Shown: positions 9,256 to 18,941 of the stretch, piece by piece | Layout of the letters: each line of letters begins with the position of its first letter | Numbering within the stretch: position 1 is the first letter of the stretch | Assembly (NCBI GenBank): GCA_000969725.1 | Contig: JXSR01S066653.1 | Source: Ophiothrix spiculata | Lineage: Eukaryota > Echinodermata > Ophiuroidea > Amphilepidida > Ophiotrichidae | Reading direction: 5' to 3' (one strand) | DNA length: 22,293 nucleotides | Position numbers and translations under genes: made by a program | Notes under the pieces: model-generated | Seen by the model: only the letters and a program-made list of their open reading frames with translations | What the model was told of the DNA's origin: nothing | Databases searched by the model: none

Positions 9256-9438
9256 CAGTGGAAACTCACTATAACGAAATCTGATATAAGGAAAGTTGCG
9301 ATATGAAGAAATATTTTTCACGTGCAATTTATTACTCTTATTTTGTTTTTATTATTTTCAAAACCCTGATATAACAAAATTTTAGATATGAAGAGGTAAT
9401 TTGTTTGTCACTAACAACTTCATTATAAGTTTCCACTG
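9256..9438. mobile_element. pogo/Tigger-type MITE (183 bp) with TA target duplication
   Basis: The element starts CAGTGGAAACT and ends AGTTTCCACTG, with TA at 9254-9255 and TA at 9439-9440 as the target duplication. The subterminal ACTCACTATAACGAAATC is typical of pogo/Tigger-group non-autonomous elements in animals. The interior repeats GATAT-A-GAA words and has no coding capacity. It would have been moved in trans by a mariner-superfamily transposase. Confidence 0.85.
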
Positions 9439-9440
9439 TA

Positions 9441-9792
9441 ATTATATCTGATTTATGTCAATAAGCTTTCAGTTTCAAATTTCAGTGCATGTTTGATTCA
9501 CAGGACAATGTTGTATCCAAATTTTCCATATCAATTTCATAACCTAGCAGTTTACTCACTAAATTGTTTTTTGATTATTGTAATGAACATTGACATAATC
9601 AGCGTTCGGATTTTTTAAACAGGTTGTAATAAGAGTCACTTCATAAAAATAAGAGACAAGTATTCCACAGGATGTCAAATTTTCTTTTTTATTTATTTCA
9701 ACTTATCCTTTAAATTGATGAAAATTCACGTCATAGATTGAGCAAATAAAAATCACTTGGTCAAATACCATAGAGAAATAAATCAATGGTTT
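9441..9792. other. Gene-free AT-rich stretch
   Basis: No supported gene or repeat. The 82-codon frame on the minus strand (9703-9951) runs into the foldback element and has no motif. Confidence 0.45.
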
Positions 9793-9913
9793 AGAGCCAC
9801 GAGGCCGTATCTGCATGAAGAAAGAGCTAAAAGGCTGTATTTGCATGTGCAACAAAGGTACAAATACGGCCTCGTAGTTCTTTTTTCTTCGTGCAGATAC
9901 AGCCTTGTGAACT
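9793..9913. mobile_element. Foldback element with four copies of one motif
   Basis: The two halves are near-complementary across about 120 bp. Each half also contains a direct repeat, so the motif GAGGCCGTATCTGCATGAAG (or AAGGCTGTATTTGCATG) occurs twice forward (from about 9800 and 9831) and twice reversed (ending near 9877 and 9909). It therefore looks like a duplicated hairpin rather than a simple MITE. No target duplication was recognised and it codes for nothing. Confidence 0.75.
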
Positions 9914-10263
9914 AGCATAGATTTTAATAAATTGAGTACCCGAATGTACATACACCGACAACTCTTGCGGCAACTCTCTTGAAATTAATACAACAGTACT
10001 GGAATACAATGTATAGTATATTATATATGAATATGAACATTTTTGATAACACAATTAGTATTGATGCAATCCATTACACGTAAATGCATTGGAGTAAGCT
10101 TTAACACACATTTCCCTTCATATATCATAAAAATCATACTTTTTATACACACACGAAACCTCTCAAATTACTAATTTTGATATTATGAGTTGAAATCTGA
10201 CGTAGAAATCAAGTCTTATTGTGGTTAAAAGATAAGACAGAGACATTGATTTCATTGTTTTCA
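9914..10263. other. Gene-free AT-rich stretch
   Basis: No exon or repeat that I can support. Confidence 0.45.
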
Positions 10264-10573
10264 CGAAGCCGATTCTTGGTCGCCATTTTTAAAGGTCTCA
10301 CCATAGCTTTCTATGGGACAGTGAACATTTTCCCGGCAAAGTGACACTTCACAATTTTTACAATTTGGTTAGAAATCCATTGATGTAGATTGCTTTTGGC
10401 ATCAGGAAAAATTATAGAGGTTGTAAAAGCTCTAAACTTGATGGGCCAATACAGTTTTTGGTGACTTTTGACCCATAAATATTCCAATTTCGTCATTTTC
10501 TGCGGATTTTCGCGACAGAAAATGATCGAAAATAAAACCTGAATTCTCGCTGAGCGATCCCTGACCTGTCATG

Positions 10574-10583
10574 CCATATAAGG
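10574..10583. promoter_or_regulatory. Perfect CArG box (SRF-type site), copy 1
   Basis: CCATATAAGG fits the CC(A/T)6GG consensus bound by SRF/MADS proteins. The same 10-mer recurs at 11059-11068. There is no evidence of use. Confidence 0.3.
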
Positions 10584-10912
10584 AAAATCTAGGGTCATGG
10601 GGCGACTTGAAACTACTTGCAGTGTTTTATTTGAAGTTTTTCCTAAATAATAACTTCATTTTGCTAAGTTTAACTTCAAAAATCACCAAAATTGTAACCC
10701 TTGTTTTGCCGCAAGCGATGTACAATGGAGAAATATGTTACAAAATGGGCGGTTGGATTTAGGGTTGAAACTTGAAAAATATATTGGATTGGTACTAGAA
10801 ACATGTCATCCTTGCACCAAATTGCAATGACGAAGCCATTTCTGATGTAATTTAGGTGACTTTTGAGCTTTAATGCCCTAAAAATTCAAAAAATAACAAC
10901 CCTTAATAATTG

Positions 10913-10924
10913 GATGACGTCATC
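10913..10924. promoter_or_regulatory. Palindromic CRE-like site
   Basis: GATGACGTCATC is a perfect palindrome containing TGACGTCA, the full CREB/ATF consensus. Confidence 0.3.
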
Positions 10925-11058
10925 GCCAAAAAGTCGAGATTCTAAGGCTTTAAAATGTGGGTCGCACGCTTCAAATCTGGTTGGAAATGGTTTGTTTACG
11001 TAAATTAAGGCTTGAAGAATAGTTTCTAGGCACCCAGTTTTAGTCTTAACACTATTTT

Positions 11059-11068
11059 CCATATAAGG
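11059..11068. promoter_or_regulatory. Perfect CArG box, copy 2
   Basis: CCATATAAGG, identical to the word at 10574-10583 and 485 bp away from it. The flanks also resemble each other slightly (ATAAGGRAA), so the pair may be a repeat trace rather than two selected sites. Confidence 0.3.
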
Positions 11069-11110
11069 GAAGCCAGTTTTTTATGAATGATACCCAAGCC
11101 AGATAGCGTC

Positions 11111-11120
11111 GTCACGTGAC
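11111..11120. promoter_or_regulatory. Palindromic E-box
   Basis: GTCACGTGAC is a perfect palindrome around CACGTG, the site of USF/MYC-type bHLH proteins. Confidence 0.3.
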
Positions 11121-11136
11121 ATTGTTTACTACAAAT

Positions 11137-11157
11137 CTGCTGCCCTCTGTTGGCGAC
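11137..11157 (-). promoter_or_regulatory. CTCF-like motif
   Basis: Read on the minus strand the sequence is GTCGCCAACAGAGGGCAGCAG. It contains the CCAnnAGAGGGCAGCA form close to the animal CTCF core. Many transposons carry such words, so function is unproven. Confidence 0.3.
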
Positions 11158-11160
11158 AAT

Positions 11161-11406
11161 GCTCATGAACTATTGTGATGCGATATAGGATATGCAGGCC
11201 CGTGAAATATACATGACTTATAAATATATACATAAATTGAAATATATGTGTGACAGGAAAGAACTTCTAAGAAGTCTGACACAACAATATTCTAACTGCT
11301 TTGCAGTTGGTGCATGTTAAAGAGGAAGAAGCAACAAAAAAACAAAAATCGAACCAATGACCTTTTGATTATGAATCCAATGCCATATATTTGGAAAATC
11401 AATCTA
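11161..11406. other. Gene-free spacer
   Basis: AT-rich. A small palindrome ACTTCTAAGAAGT lies near 11263-11275. No gene is seen. Confidence 0.4.
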
Positions 11407-11820
11407 GTTAAAGGAACATGGTCCGATTTTTCAAAATTTTGTTTTCAGGGCCATATTAAAGACAACCACTATTACTAAAAAAGTTTTTTTAAGTTTCAAA
11501 TTTCAGCTGCATCAGTCAAACCATTTTGACTTTATAGACAATATTGTATTTCAAAGCCATCTATATGTTACTGTGCAAAATTAGTTATGGTTATCAAAAT
11601 AGGACATATTATCACATGTATCTCCAAAAAGGAGCATAATGCAACTGCAAAATTTCACATGGATTATGAGAAAAATATCAATATTTGGAAAAAAAAGTTA
11701 AAGCAAATGGGACATGTTCCTTTGAAATCCGCCAAATTATTGGTAACAGATGAAAAATCAAGCAAAAGGATCATTTAAGGGGACCTCATTTACCATCTGA
11801 TAACAAAATGTTCCTCTAAC
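11407..11820. mobile_element. Possible TTAA-type non-autonomous transposon
   Basis: GTTAAAGGAACAT at 11407 is an approximate reverse complement (12 of 13) of ATGTTCCTCTAAC ending at 11820. An additional inverted match, GACATGTTCCTTT, occurs near 11710-11722. Many marine animal MITEs begin TTAAAGGAACA, and TTAA targets are used by piggyBac and Kolobok elements. The interior has only a 63-codon frame (11587-11778) without motifs. The boundaries are tentative. Confidence 0.35.
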
Positions 11821-14740
11821 ATGTGACATTCTCTCTGGGTGATAATGCTGGTTATGCTGCTGGTGAGTTCATCCCAAAATTACAATAACACATACTCTCT
11901 ACAAATGAAACCATTTCATCGATTAAAAATTTACCCATCTTATCAAATCTGGGTCACATGCATCATCTCAATTTGAATTATTTATATCCACCACATTAAC
12001 CAAATCAATTCTACTAATTAACTAAGCACTCACAAATTAGGACATTCATCCAAAAAGTAGATCATATAATAACATGCAGAATTAAGTTCTTTATACTTAT
12101 CCAATTTTGAAATCTAGTTGATCTGTCTTGATCCATTTACAAGATTCACACACGTATCACGGCTGGTCATCACTTAGGCAAATTACTCCAATGACCTATA
12201 TCTTTCATATGTATTTTTAAAAAACGTGTCTTATATGGTCACTAATATTAAGGTGTTTAAACTGAGATTTTGAAATCCTTTTTGAAATCCTGATTAATCT
12301 ATGTGTTTGACTGATTATATTCACATGCAGTGGTATAGCGATGTTGGTGAGGCAACAATTCTTGCAACAAACAACTGACATACAAGACTTACTATGTACA
12401 CCAACAAATCTTCAACGCAGCTTTTAGAAAGCGACAAGCAATCAAAGACAGTTTACAAACCCCTTTTTTGTTTAAATTCTGCACTAATCTTAACAAGAAG
12501 TTATTTTTAATAGAAAACACTGTCATTTGAAATAAAACAAAGTCCTCTACAATGAAGAACTACAGATGTACAAATTTATTGACACCCATCTTTTTTTCTT
12601 AAATCTAATCAACATCATTTGTAAAATACTGATGTCTAAGTTTTTCTATTTACTTGTTTGTTTTAATACACTACCTTCAACCGTTATATAGATGCATCCT
12701 GCATTATACACTATCAATCCTGCCTGGACATGTTGATGGTATTTGCATCACTTTAATATTTCACTTTTTCATTTAGTAAATAGTGGGCCACCATTTGTCA
12801 ACTTTTACCACTGAAAAGAGCCATCTTGTATTTTCTGTTTTCTGAGATATAGGAGTAGATGTTTTATCTTTTGTAAATATACAAGTACAAGAGTGATTTT
12901 GATTCATTAGTAATATTGGTCTGGACTTATAAGCATCATCTCCTGCAAACCATTGCTCCCATTCTCACTATCATTGTAAACACAATCTTGTAGTAAACAC
13001 CTTAATGCCATTGATGGCACTGACTCACCGTATTTTCTAATTTGTTATTGCTTAATGAAGACATCAACATTAACAAATGCAAGACTTACAAAATGGAACG
13101 TCTGCAATGGGAAGACTTTCATTGACAGTAATCGTAGTTGTATGTGGATTTTATTTATTCATTTGCTTTTACTTGTTTAACATAGGAAATCATTGAAACA
13201 CTTTTAAGAAACAAGCTGGAAAATTCTTCTTCATGATGGTGTTTATCTGTCACATGTTTTATGGGGTGGAGGGATGTATACAAGCCCAATGTGTGTTTGT
13301 TTCTGTATTCCCTAACATAATAAAATCATATGCCCTACTATTCATACCATAAACCTACGCTACATTGCTGTTATTACTGAAATTATTTGGATCAAAAAGT
13401 AAGTGTAGTTGCAAAGTTTCAAACCTCTTCTAATAATACATTGCTGTTATAATATTCTTCCTGAAGAAAATTAAAATATTTCAACAAATTATTGAACATT
13501 CCCAATACCTTTTAAAAAGTAATATGCAATAAGTTATATTTATTGCTGGTAAGTGAACACCGGTTGACAAAGACGGATCACAGATTAACTACAACTAAAA
13601 CTCCTAATATCTATTATAACACACTGATTTGATCAAATAGGTTTAAGAAATTAGCAAATTATCAATATACATAGACATTTGAATATGCTACATTGAGTGA
13701 ATAGTGAGAATTATAAGTTTGACAGTTTGCAGTAGATAGGTAGTAAACGATACATTTGTTCAGTAAATTCAATCATCAGTCATCATGGTTTTGAATGACA
13801 TGCTAATATCTGATAGGCAAGTCGTTATTTGAATGATGAATTTGGTACATTATGAATTCAAGAAACTCTTAATGCCAAAATTTCACTTGATTAGAAATTC
13901 CATTCTCAAATCTGAGAAATAATAGTGGTTTCAAACTAATTATTAAACTTGATGCAATTGTTGCCTTTTGTTTTCCCCTAAAATATTGTAGTTCAGAACA
14001 CTGAGTTAGCCTACTAGATATAAAGTATTTTGTTACTTTTTCTTACAAGCTTTAAATAACTTTGTGTGCCACAGAAAAAATTCTAACAAAAGGAATACAA
14101 AGTGTTGTAACTATTACAATTTGGTTCTTGATGGTTCATATTCTGCAAGTTTGAAAATACACCACTTTATAATGTTAAAGGTGTATGGTTCAAATATACA
14201 AAATTAAGTTCAAGTTTCAAATGACAGATAACCACTGAGGAAGTCTCAATTTCAAACTTCAGTTGAATTGGTCCTGGTCCAAATGTATTCATTATTGGCA
14301 ATTCAAATTTCACTCTTTACTTTATTTTGAAATGCATATAAACATATAGTCATTATAATTAAACTCATTTTCATTTATATCTTCAAAACAGATCATGTTT
14401 CAGCTGAAAATTTCAAATAGGTCAGCCGAGCGGCTTGCGGTTGTTGGTAGTTTTTTTGCTGTTTTCATGAAAATTTCAAACAGGTTACGCAACAAAAATT
14501 ATGAGAAACATTTTCGAAAATTCTGAAAGCTTAAAAAAGGAAAGGATTTTGTTTTTAAAATAATGCAAAGTTTCTTTACACATGTATACAAATGACTGAT
14601 TAGATCAATGACTTGTAGATATTCGATATAACAAACATTCTATTTCACTTAACCCTTACTAGTACCCCAAATCAAATATCACATTAAGGACCCAGCTCAT
14701 GTCTTACATGTGTTGTTGCCTATAGGTATAGAACCTAAAA
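11821..14740. other. Long gene-free AT-rich stretch
   Basis: Almost 3 kb with no exon-like open frame, no tRNA-like fold, no obvious repeat family and no long inverted repeat. It could be intergenic DNA or a large intron of a gene outside the window. Confidence 0.5.
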
Positions 14741-14977
14741 CTTTCATTGCTATCTGTGGTATTACCATGTAAATAACGCTTGATAGCCAAACTTGACTGA
14801 GCATAACATTGTCTGCATGGCGAACAAACTTGAAACTGCTTTCATGTAGTGTCTTGGTGGTTTAAAAGTCTCTGGTCCTGGTTAAGAATGGTTGAAATAA
14901 ATTCAATTGCTGCAAAACATCAGAAAATGTTTCACCAAAAGTTTCACTGCCATCTGTGGAATTACCATGTAAATAAC
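14741..14977. repeat. Diverged tandem duplication, 200-bp period
   Basis: The 37-bp block at 14741-14777 recurs at 14941-14977 with a few changes; both contain ATCTGTGG(T/A)ATTACCATGT and then AAATAAC. The sequence between is only weakly similar to what follows the second copy. It is an old local duplication of roughly 200 bp. Confidence 0.65.
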
Positions 14978-15765
14978 TTGACACATAAGTCTGAAACCAG
15001 CTTCACAGATTTGATATAGAGGTTCCCAATAATAAAACAACAAATACTGATACAGTAGTTGCTTAATTGCAAAAAATGCTAAAAGGAATTCAAACATTGT
15101 TTAAAATATACATCAAAATAGCTTCAACCAAACCAAAATCAGCAAAGAAAGCAATTTCTTACTACAATTCCGAATACAGATGGCTGTGATTTGCAAGAGA
15201 TTTCCTAAGCTGCCAAATGAGGCATCCAGGGATCCCTCCCCGTTTCACACAGATTTCCTGACTGCGCTGTTATTTAGCAATCCCAGCTCATCATAAGCAC
15301 GTCACAGTTTTGACTTCTACTGCTCTTCCCATAAGTAGCCAATCAATAAGCATCTTCAATCTTTGAGGCAAAACTAAGGAATTTAGTGTATTTACTTTGT
15401 ATGAGATGTAGAGGAATCTGAGTCATTTCATTCCAAGGTTTGTAATGATTTGCTGAGCAAACAAGGCTGTTGAATTATGCAGTAATCTTGGAGTGGATCA
15501 TGTCGAGAGTGATAGGAACAGAATGTGAACTAGTTTTAACCAATTTAGTGTTAAAATTATCACTTTGATATATATTTCAGAAAGAAGGACTCTTAATTGT
15601 TTTGGCCAGGAACATACATATTACTACAATTCAAAGCTAATGATATATTCAAAACTAAATATTGATTATGACTTACAGCTGAAGCCGACCAAAGTTTGTA
15701 ATTTAATGTTCAAACAATTAAAACATTCAAAATGTTCAAATTCTTTCAAACAATATCAAGACATC
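14978..15765. other. Gene-free AT-rich stretch
   Basis: The 73-codon frame (15565-15786) runs into the end of the next transposon. The minus-strand frame (14903-15097) covers the duplication above. Neither is convincing. Confidence 0.45.
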
Positions 15766-15769
15766 TATA

Positions 15770-16152
15770 CGCCGGGACAGTTGTGACGTCATAATTTATG
15801 CACATCACCCAACAAGTGCGTTTTGGACCCAAACAAACCATGTGACCATTTTTTCCACACGTAAAGTCTATGGGGGAAAAGAGCCGACTCCAATTTTATA
15901 TCATAACTATTGTCTCAAACAAAAATAAGAGAAAACATGCCGGCCTATTATGCTGAAGGTTGTAATTACAAGCCAGGACGGGACCCCTGCCGTTATTTTC
16001 GTCTTCCAACCGAGAAAAATCAGTCTGAATTGTATGTTTACCTGTGCCTATTGTGTTAATACGTATGATTAGTGGACATGATCATTTGTTTGGGTCCAAA
16101 ACGCACGTGTTGGGTGATGTGCATAAATTATGACGTCACAACTGTCCCGGCG
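15770..16152. mobile_element. Non-autonomous DNA transposon with 68-bp TIRs and a THAP exon remnant
   Basis: 15770-15837 and 16085-16152 are reverse complements at 67 of 68 positions, starting CGCCGGGACAGTTGTGACGT. The element is bounded by TATA at 15766-15769 and 16153-16156, so the target duplication is TA or TATA. The near identity of the arms suggests a fairly recent insertion. The interior keeps one recognisable coding scrap, the start of a THAP zinc finger (15937-16031, + strand). It is thus an internal-deletion derivative of an autonomous THAP-encoding transposon. The short TA-type duplication, 5'-C terminus and THAP domain would suit ISL2EU elements better than P elements (8-bp duplications) or Kolobok (TTAA). 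That assignment is inference. Confidence 0.92.
15937..16031 (+). pseudogene. THAP-domain first exon remnant inside the transposon
   Basis: From the ATG the frame reads MPAYYAEGCN then KPGRDPCRYFRLPTE. It matches the start of THAP fingers, MPxxCxAxxC...F..FP, a DNA-binding domain used by several transposases. The first zinc cysteine is Tyr here (TAT where TGT is expected), and the C-terminal half with CxxH is missing. A GTATGT at 16032 looks like the original splice donor. Read without splicing, the frame ends at TAA 16057-16059 after 40 residues. It is non-functional on its own. Confidence 0.7.
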
Positions 16153-16156
16153 TATA

Positions 16157-18100
16157 CTCATGCCACTAGTGCAAACATTGGTTAGGAGTGCAAAGGTCAC
16201 GGTTTTATTCAAGGGAGAAATGCCCTTCCATTTCTGAAGTAAAAGTTAAGAAACATAAAAATGTCGGTCATGATTCAAACTTTCTGTATAGAGAATTAGA
16301 AAAAAAAAACTTTGGGTATGCATTAAGCTGAAATTAGAACTTGTATATACAATGCTTTAAAAAAATTCATTTTAGATTTTAAAAACAAAATTGCACAACA
16401 CTATCAGTAATTTGTGTATCTCGTTCTCGGTAAGAGTCCTATTAGCCTGTGATTATCTTACAGAGCACGCCTGTACCAAAGTTGAACTCAAACCACCTTA
16501 AGATATTTGGATAATATATTCCATTTAATCCTTACACTACTTTATCAAACCTTTACCAGATAACCTCAAGACATTACAAAATACCATACAAAATATTCCA
16601 ATTATACCTAAAACCGGCATTAATAGAAGAATGACATAACATTTCGCATTTCTCTTCTAAAATTACAAGCTTTTATTCAAGTAATTTCTCAAATTTATGC
16701 AGCAAAGCTGTCTCGTGGAGAGAGGAAAATAAGAAATATTTCTTCATTGGTTTCAAGCACATGTTTACAGAGTGCTTTAAAATAACACTATGACCATGGT
16801 GTTACAAGCTATTAAAAGTGACAGTTTTTTTAAAACGTGCATGCTTAACCAGCGATATCTTCAATTTAACTGTGAAAATGCAAGTGACGAAATCTTGTTT
16901 ATCTAAGTACACATTTTCTGCCTCTAAACATTTGCCTTATATTTGCTTAAAATACCACTATGGCTGACACCGTTCGTGCTAACACACGTTCTTTATCAAT
17001 AAACGTAGCGTGGGATCTTAATGAAATGTCCATTTAACACCCTACACGAGTCTTCTCACTACATTGATTTCCGACACTTGTTAATTTGGCCATCTTCTTG
17101 TTGGAGAAATGTGATTGAGTTTATTGAGCTAGATGGAAAGGCATTAAGGAGTGAGCAAGTGAAAAGATGAGAAGCACAACATGCAAAGTGTTTATCTCAT
17201 TTGCTTTGGATTTAAAGCTACACTGAAAAATTCCATGTTGTGCATGCAATATTTGTCGTAAGTTTTCATTCATTGTATGGTGTTTTTAAACTAACTTGAG
17301 ATTAATTGATTGAATTACAAACTAAAACTTGCAGATTTGTTTTAGAAATGCTTTTCTTTAAATGAAAATTATACAAACTTTATGTAAGTCTTACTTTAAA
17401 ACCAAACCTGTTGACCCTGAAGTGTATAAAGCAAGACGCCTTTTTGAAAAAGGCGGGAAAGCACACTGCAAAATTGGAGGAAACTGTTTTAAGATGGGAT
17501 CAAAAACTTATTAAAAGAGATCATAATGATCTCGCACACCATTATGTTCAGTTGCAATAAAGACTTGCTTAAAGCTCATTTGCCATTTCGTAGTGTCACT
17601 TAAGCAATACCAATACAGTGGTAATCATGTGTCTGAGGAAATAGAGATGGATACAATTTTTGTATTTTGCCTTTATTACAAATTGCATAAGTGCTTAAAG
17701 ATCTATAAGTACATAACTTCATCACAGGTAAATTCATTCACACAAATTTTGAAGTGCATCTTTGAACAAGCGATGCTATGCTGTTGGAGTATTCAGGTTT
17801 ACATTGTTCATGATGACTTTGCGTCCTCATATATTGCAACTGTAAGAGAACACACAAGGAAAAACAAAACAAAAGTGGACATGCTACTTTTGTCTCATCA
17901 CCGTGGTATTCACATGGGACTTGGTCACAGAAAGATGGAGAAATGAGTCCTAAGGACTCTTTCCTGGTATCAAGAACAATGCATCATTTTCTCCCGAGGC
18001 ACTTTACATCAACGTAGATATTTCTGTTACGACATTAGATTATCATATGTCACATTCTTTTTCAACAATTACACGATGACAGAGGTTATTTCATGTCACA
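16157..18100. other. Long gene-free stretch with small palindromes
   Basis: Two odd palindromes stand out: CGCCTTTTT-G-AAAAAGGCG (17437-17455) and GAGATCAT-A-ATGATCTC (17517-17533). A 50-codon frame (17362-17511) and a 117-codon frame (17593-17943) occur here. Neither has a domain, a signal peptide or a cysteine pattern I recognise, so they are left as unproven. Confidence 0.45.
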
Positions 18101-18116
18101 ATGATGATGATGATGA
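18101..18116. repeat. ATG/GAT trinucleotide microsatellite
   Basis: Five ATG units plus a final A. Confidence 0.9.
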
Positions 18117-18436
18117 CTGTGCATACATATATTGGCCCAAAGGCATTTAAATAGGTGCCTTTTTTCTGTAATGTCTCCTTTTTTCATACATAGCATTTTA
18201 ATTTCTGGAGACATTTTGAAGCCCTATATTTGTAGCATATTTCGGCAGGCTATAAAGTCAGCAAATCAGATTTGAAAAGTCATAACTGTAGAAATAGGAG
18301 AAAACACAAACCATGAAGTTTCGGTCATATCACATCTGTTCATTAAGGGCTATTAAAAAACAAACTCTGAAGTAGTATGATGCACTGAATGTTATCAAAA
18401 GTGTCCATCTCACACCCAATATTCAATGGTATATTA

Positions 18437-18487
18437 CATATGCGAGTCTTGACCACCTCAAGTCTAAACTTGAGTTGAGTCAAGGGG
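18437..18487. repeat. GAGTC-rich degenerate simple repeat, left part
   Basis: Contains GAGTCTTGACCACCTCAAGT and TTGAGTTGAGTCAAG. It resembles the GAGTC-rich DNA at 18853-18941 on the far side of the SINE. Confidence 0.5.
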
Positions 18488-18496
18488 GTGTCAAGT

Positions 18497-18850
18497 TTCT
18501 GCTTCTGCTTCTGCTTTAGATACTTCGCAACACTCCAACTGGAGTCAAACACGAAGCTCTCTGGTCCTAGAGAGAAATGATACAATTTTGAAGCTATAGT
18601 CAACATGACCGGGAAAGTTTTCCCTACTCTTTTCGAATAGCCTGTGACGTTCTTTTACATCTGACAGTGTGTCAGGAACATTTCAGATGGGACCAACGGC
18701 TTTACGTGCCTTCCGAAGCACAAAGCAAGAATGGTTAAGTTTCTTGCTTAGGGAAACAAGGAGATGAGCCTGGACCGGGGCTCAACCCCACAACAGATGT
18801 ATTTCATGCGATTACGAATCCAACGCTCTAACCGCTCGGCCACGCTCCCC
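18497..18850 (-). mobile_element. tRNA-derived SINE
   Basis: On the minus strand the element begins GGGGAGCGTGGCCGAGCGG. TGGCCGAGCGGTTAGAGCG (A box, 18824-18842) and GGGGTTGAGCCCC (B box-like, 18777-18789) mark a tRNA-related head with pol III promoter boxes. The A box is of the Ser/Leu type. Downstream is a non-tRNA body with GAAGGCACGTAAAGCCGTTG, reminiscent of the MetaSINE central domain; I am not certain of that family. A (GCAGAA)3 run at 18497-18516 may be the 3' tail. If it is not, the element ends near 18605. The degenerate B box and lack of a tRNA 3' end rule out a working tRNA gene. Confidence 0.75.
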
Positions 18851-18852
18851 TC

Positions 18853-18941
18853 TAGTCTCGAGTCGAGTCATCAAGAGCAAATGAGTTAAGTTTCGAGTCT
18901 CGAAATGTTGTTGAGTCCGAGTCGAGGTGAGTCATTTCAAG
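18853..18941. repeat. GAGTC-rich degenerate simple repeat, right part
   Basis: Repeated CGAGTC/GAGTC words (CTCGAGTCGAGTC, CGAGTCTCG, GAGTCCGAGTCGAG). With 18437-18487 it forms the apparent target region of the SINE. Confidence 0.6.

Larger units (their letters stand above)
10264..11160. other. Distinct non-coding block, possible transposon remnant or regulatory region
   Basis: This block is visibly richer in CpG and palindromes than its surroundings. It has a hairpin CCATAG/CTATGG (about 10301-10316), a 10-bp-arm hairpin TCATTTTCTG/CAGAAAATGA (10493-10525), two CCATATAAGG words, a GATGACGTCATC palindrome and a GTCACGTGAC palindrome. Its edges carry TCGCCA (10280-10285) and TGGCGA (11151-11156) in opposite orientation, a possible but very short terminal inverted repeat. 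Two short frames inside (10311-10496 minus, 10571-10762 plus) have no motifs. Confidence 0.4.

Noticed and set aside
3341-9630. Shared word AAACAGGTTG near 3341 and 9620 as a target duplication framing the gene
   Set aside because: It is a single 10-bp match in direct orientation with no adjacent inverted ends, expected by chance at this length.
16960-17037. Small frame starting MADTVRANTR with a good start context
   Set aside because: Only about 25 codons, with no second line of evidence.
17593-17946. 117-residue frame on the + strand
   Set aside because: Longest frame in the right half, but I recognise no domain, signal peptide or convincing splice context, and its composition looks random. 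It is left as unproven rather than annotated.
18777-18850. Minus-strand tRNA gene (Ser/Leu-like)
   Set aside because: The A box is good, but the B box is degenerate, the acceptor stem does not close, and a SINE body follows directly. It is the head of a SINE.
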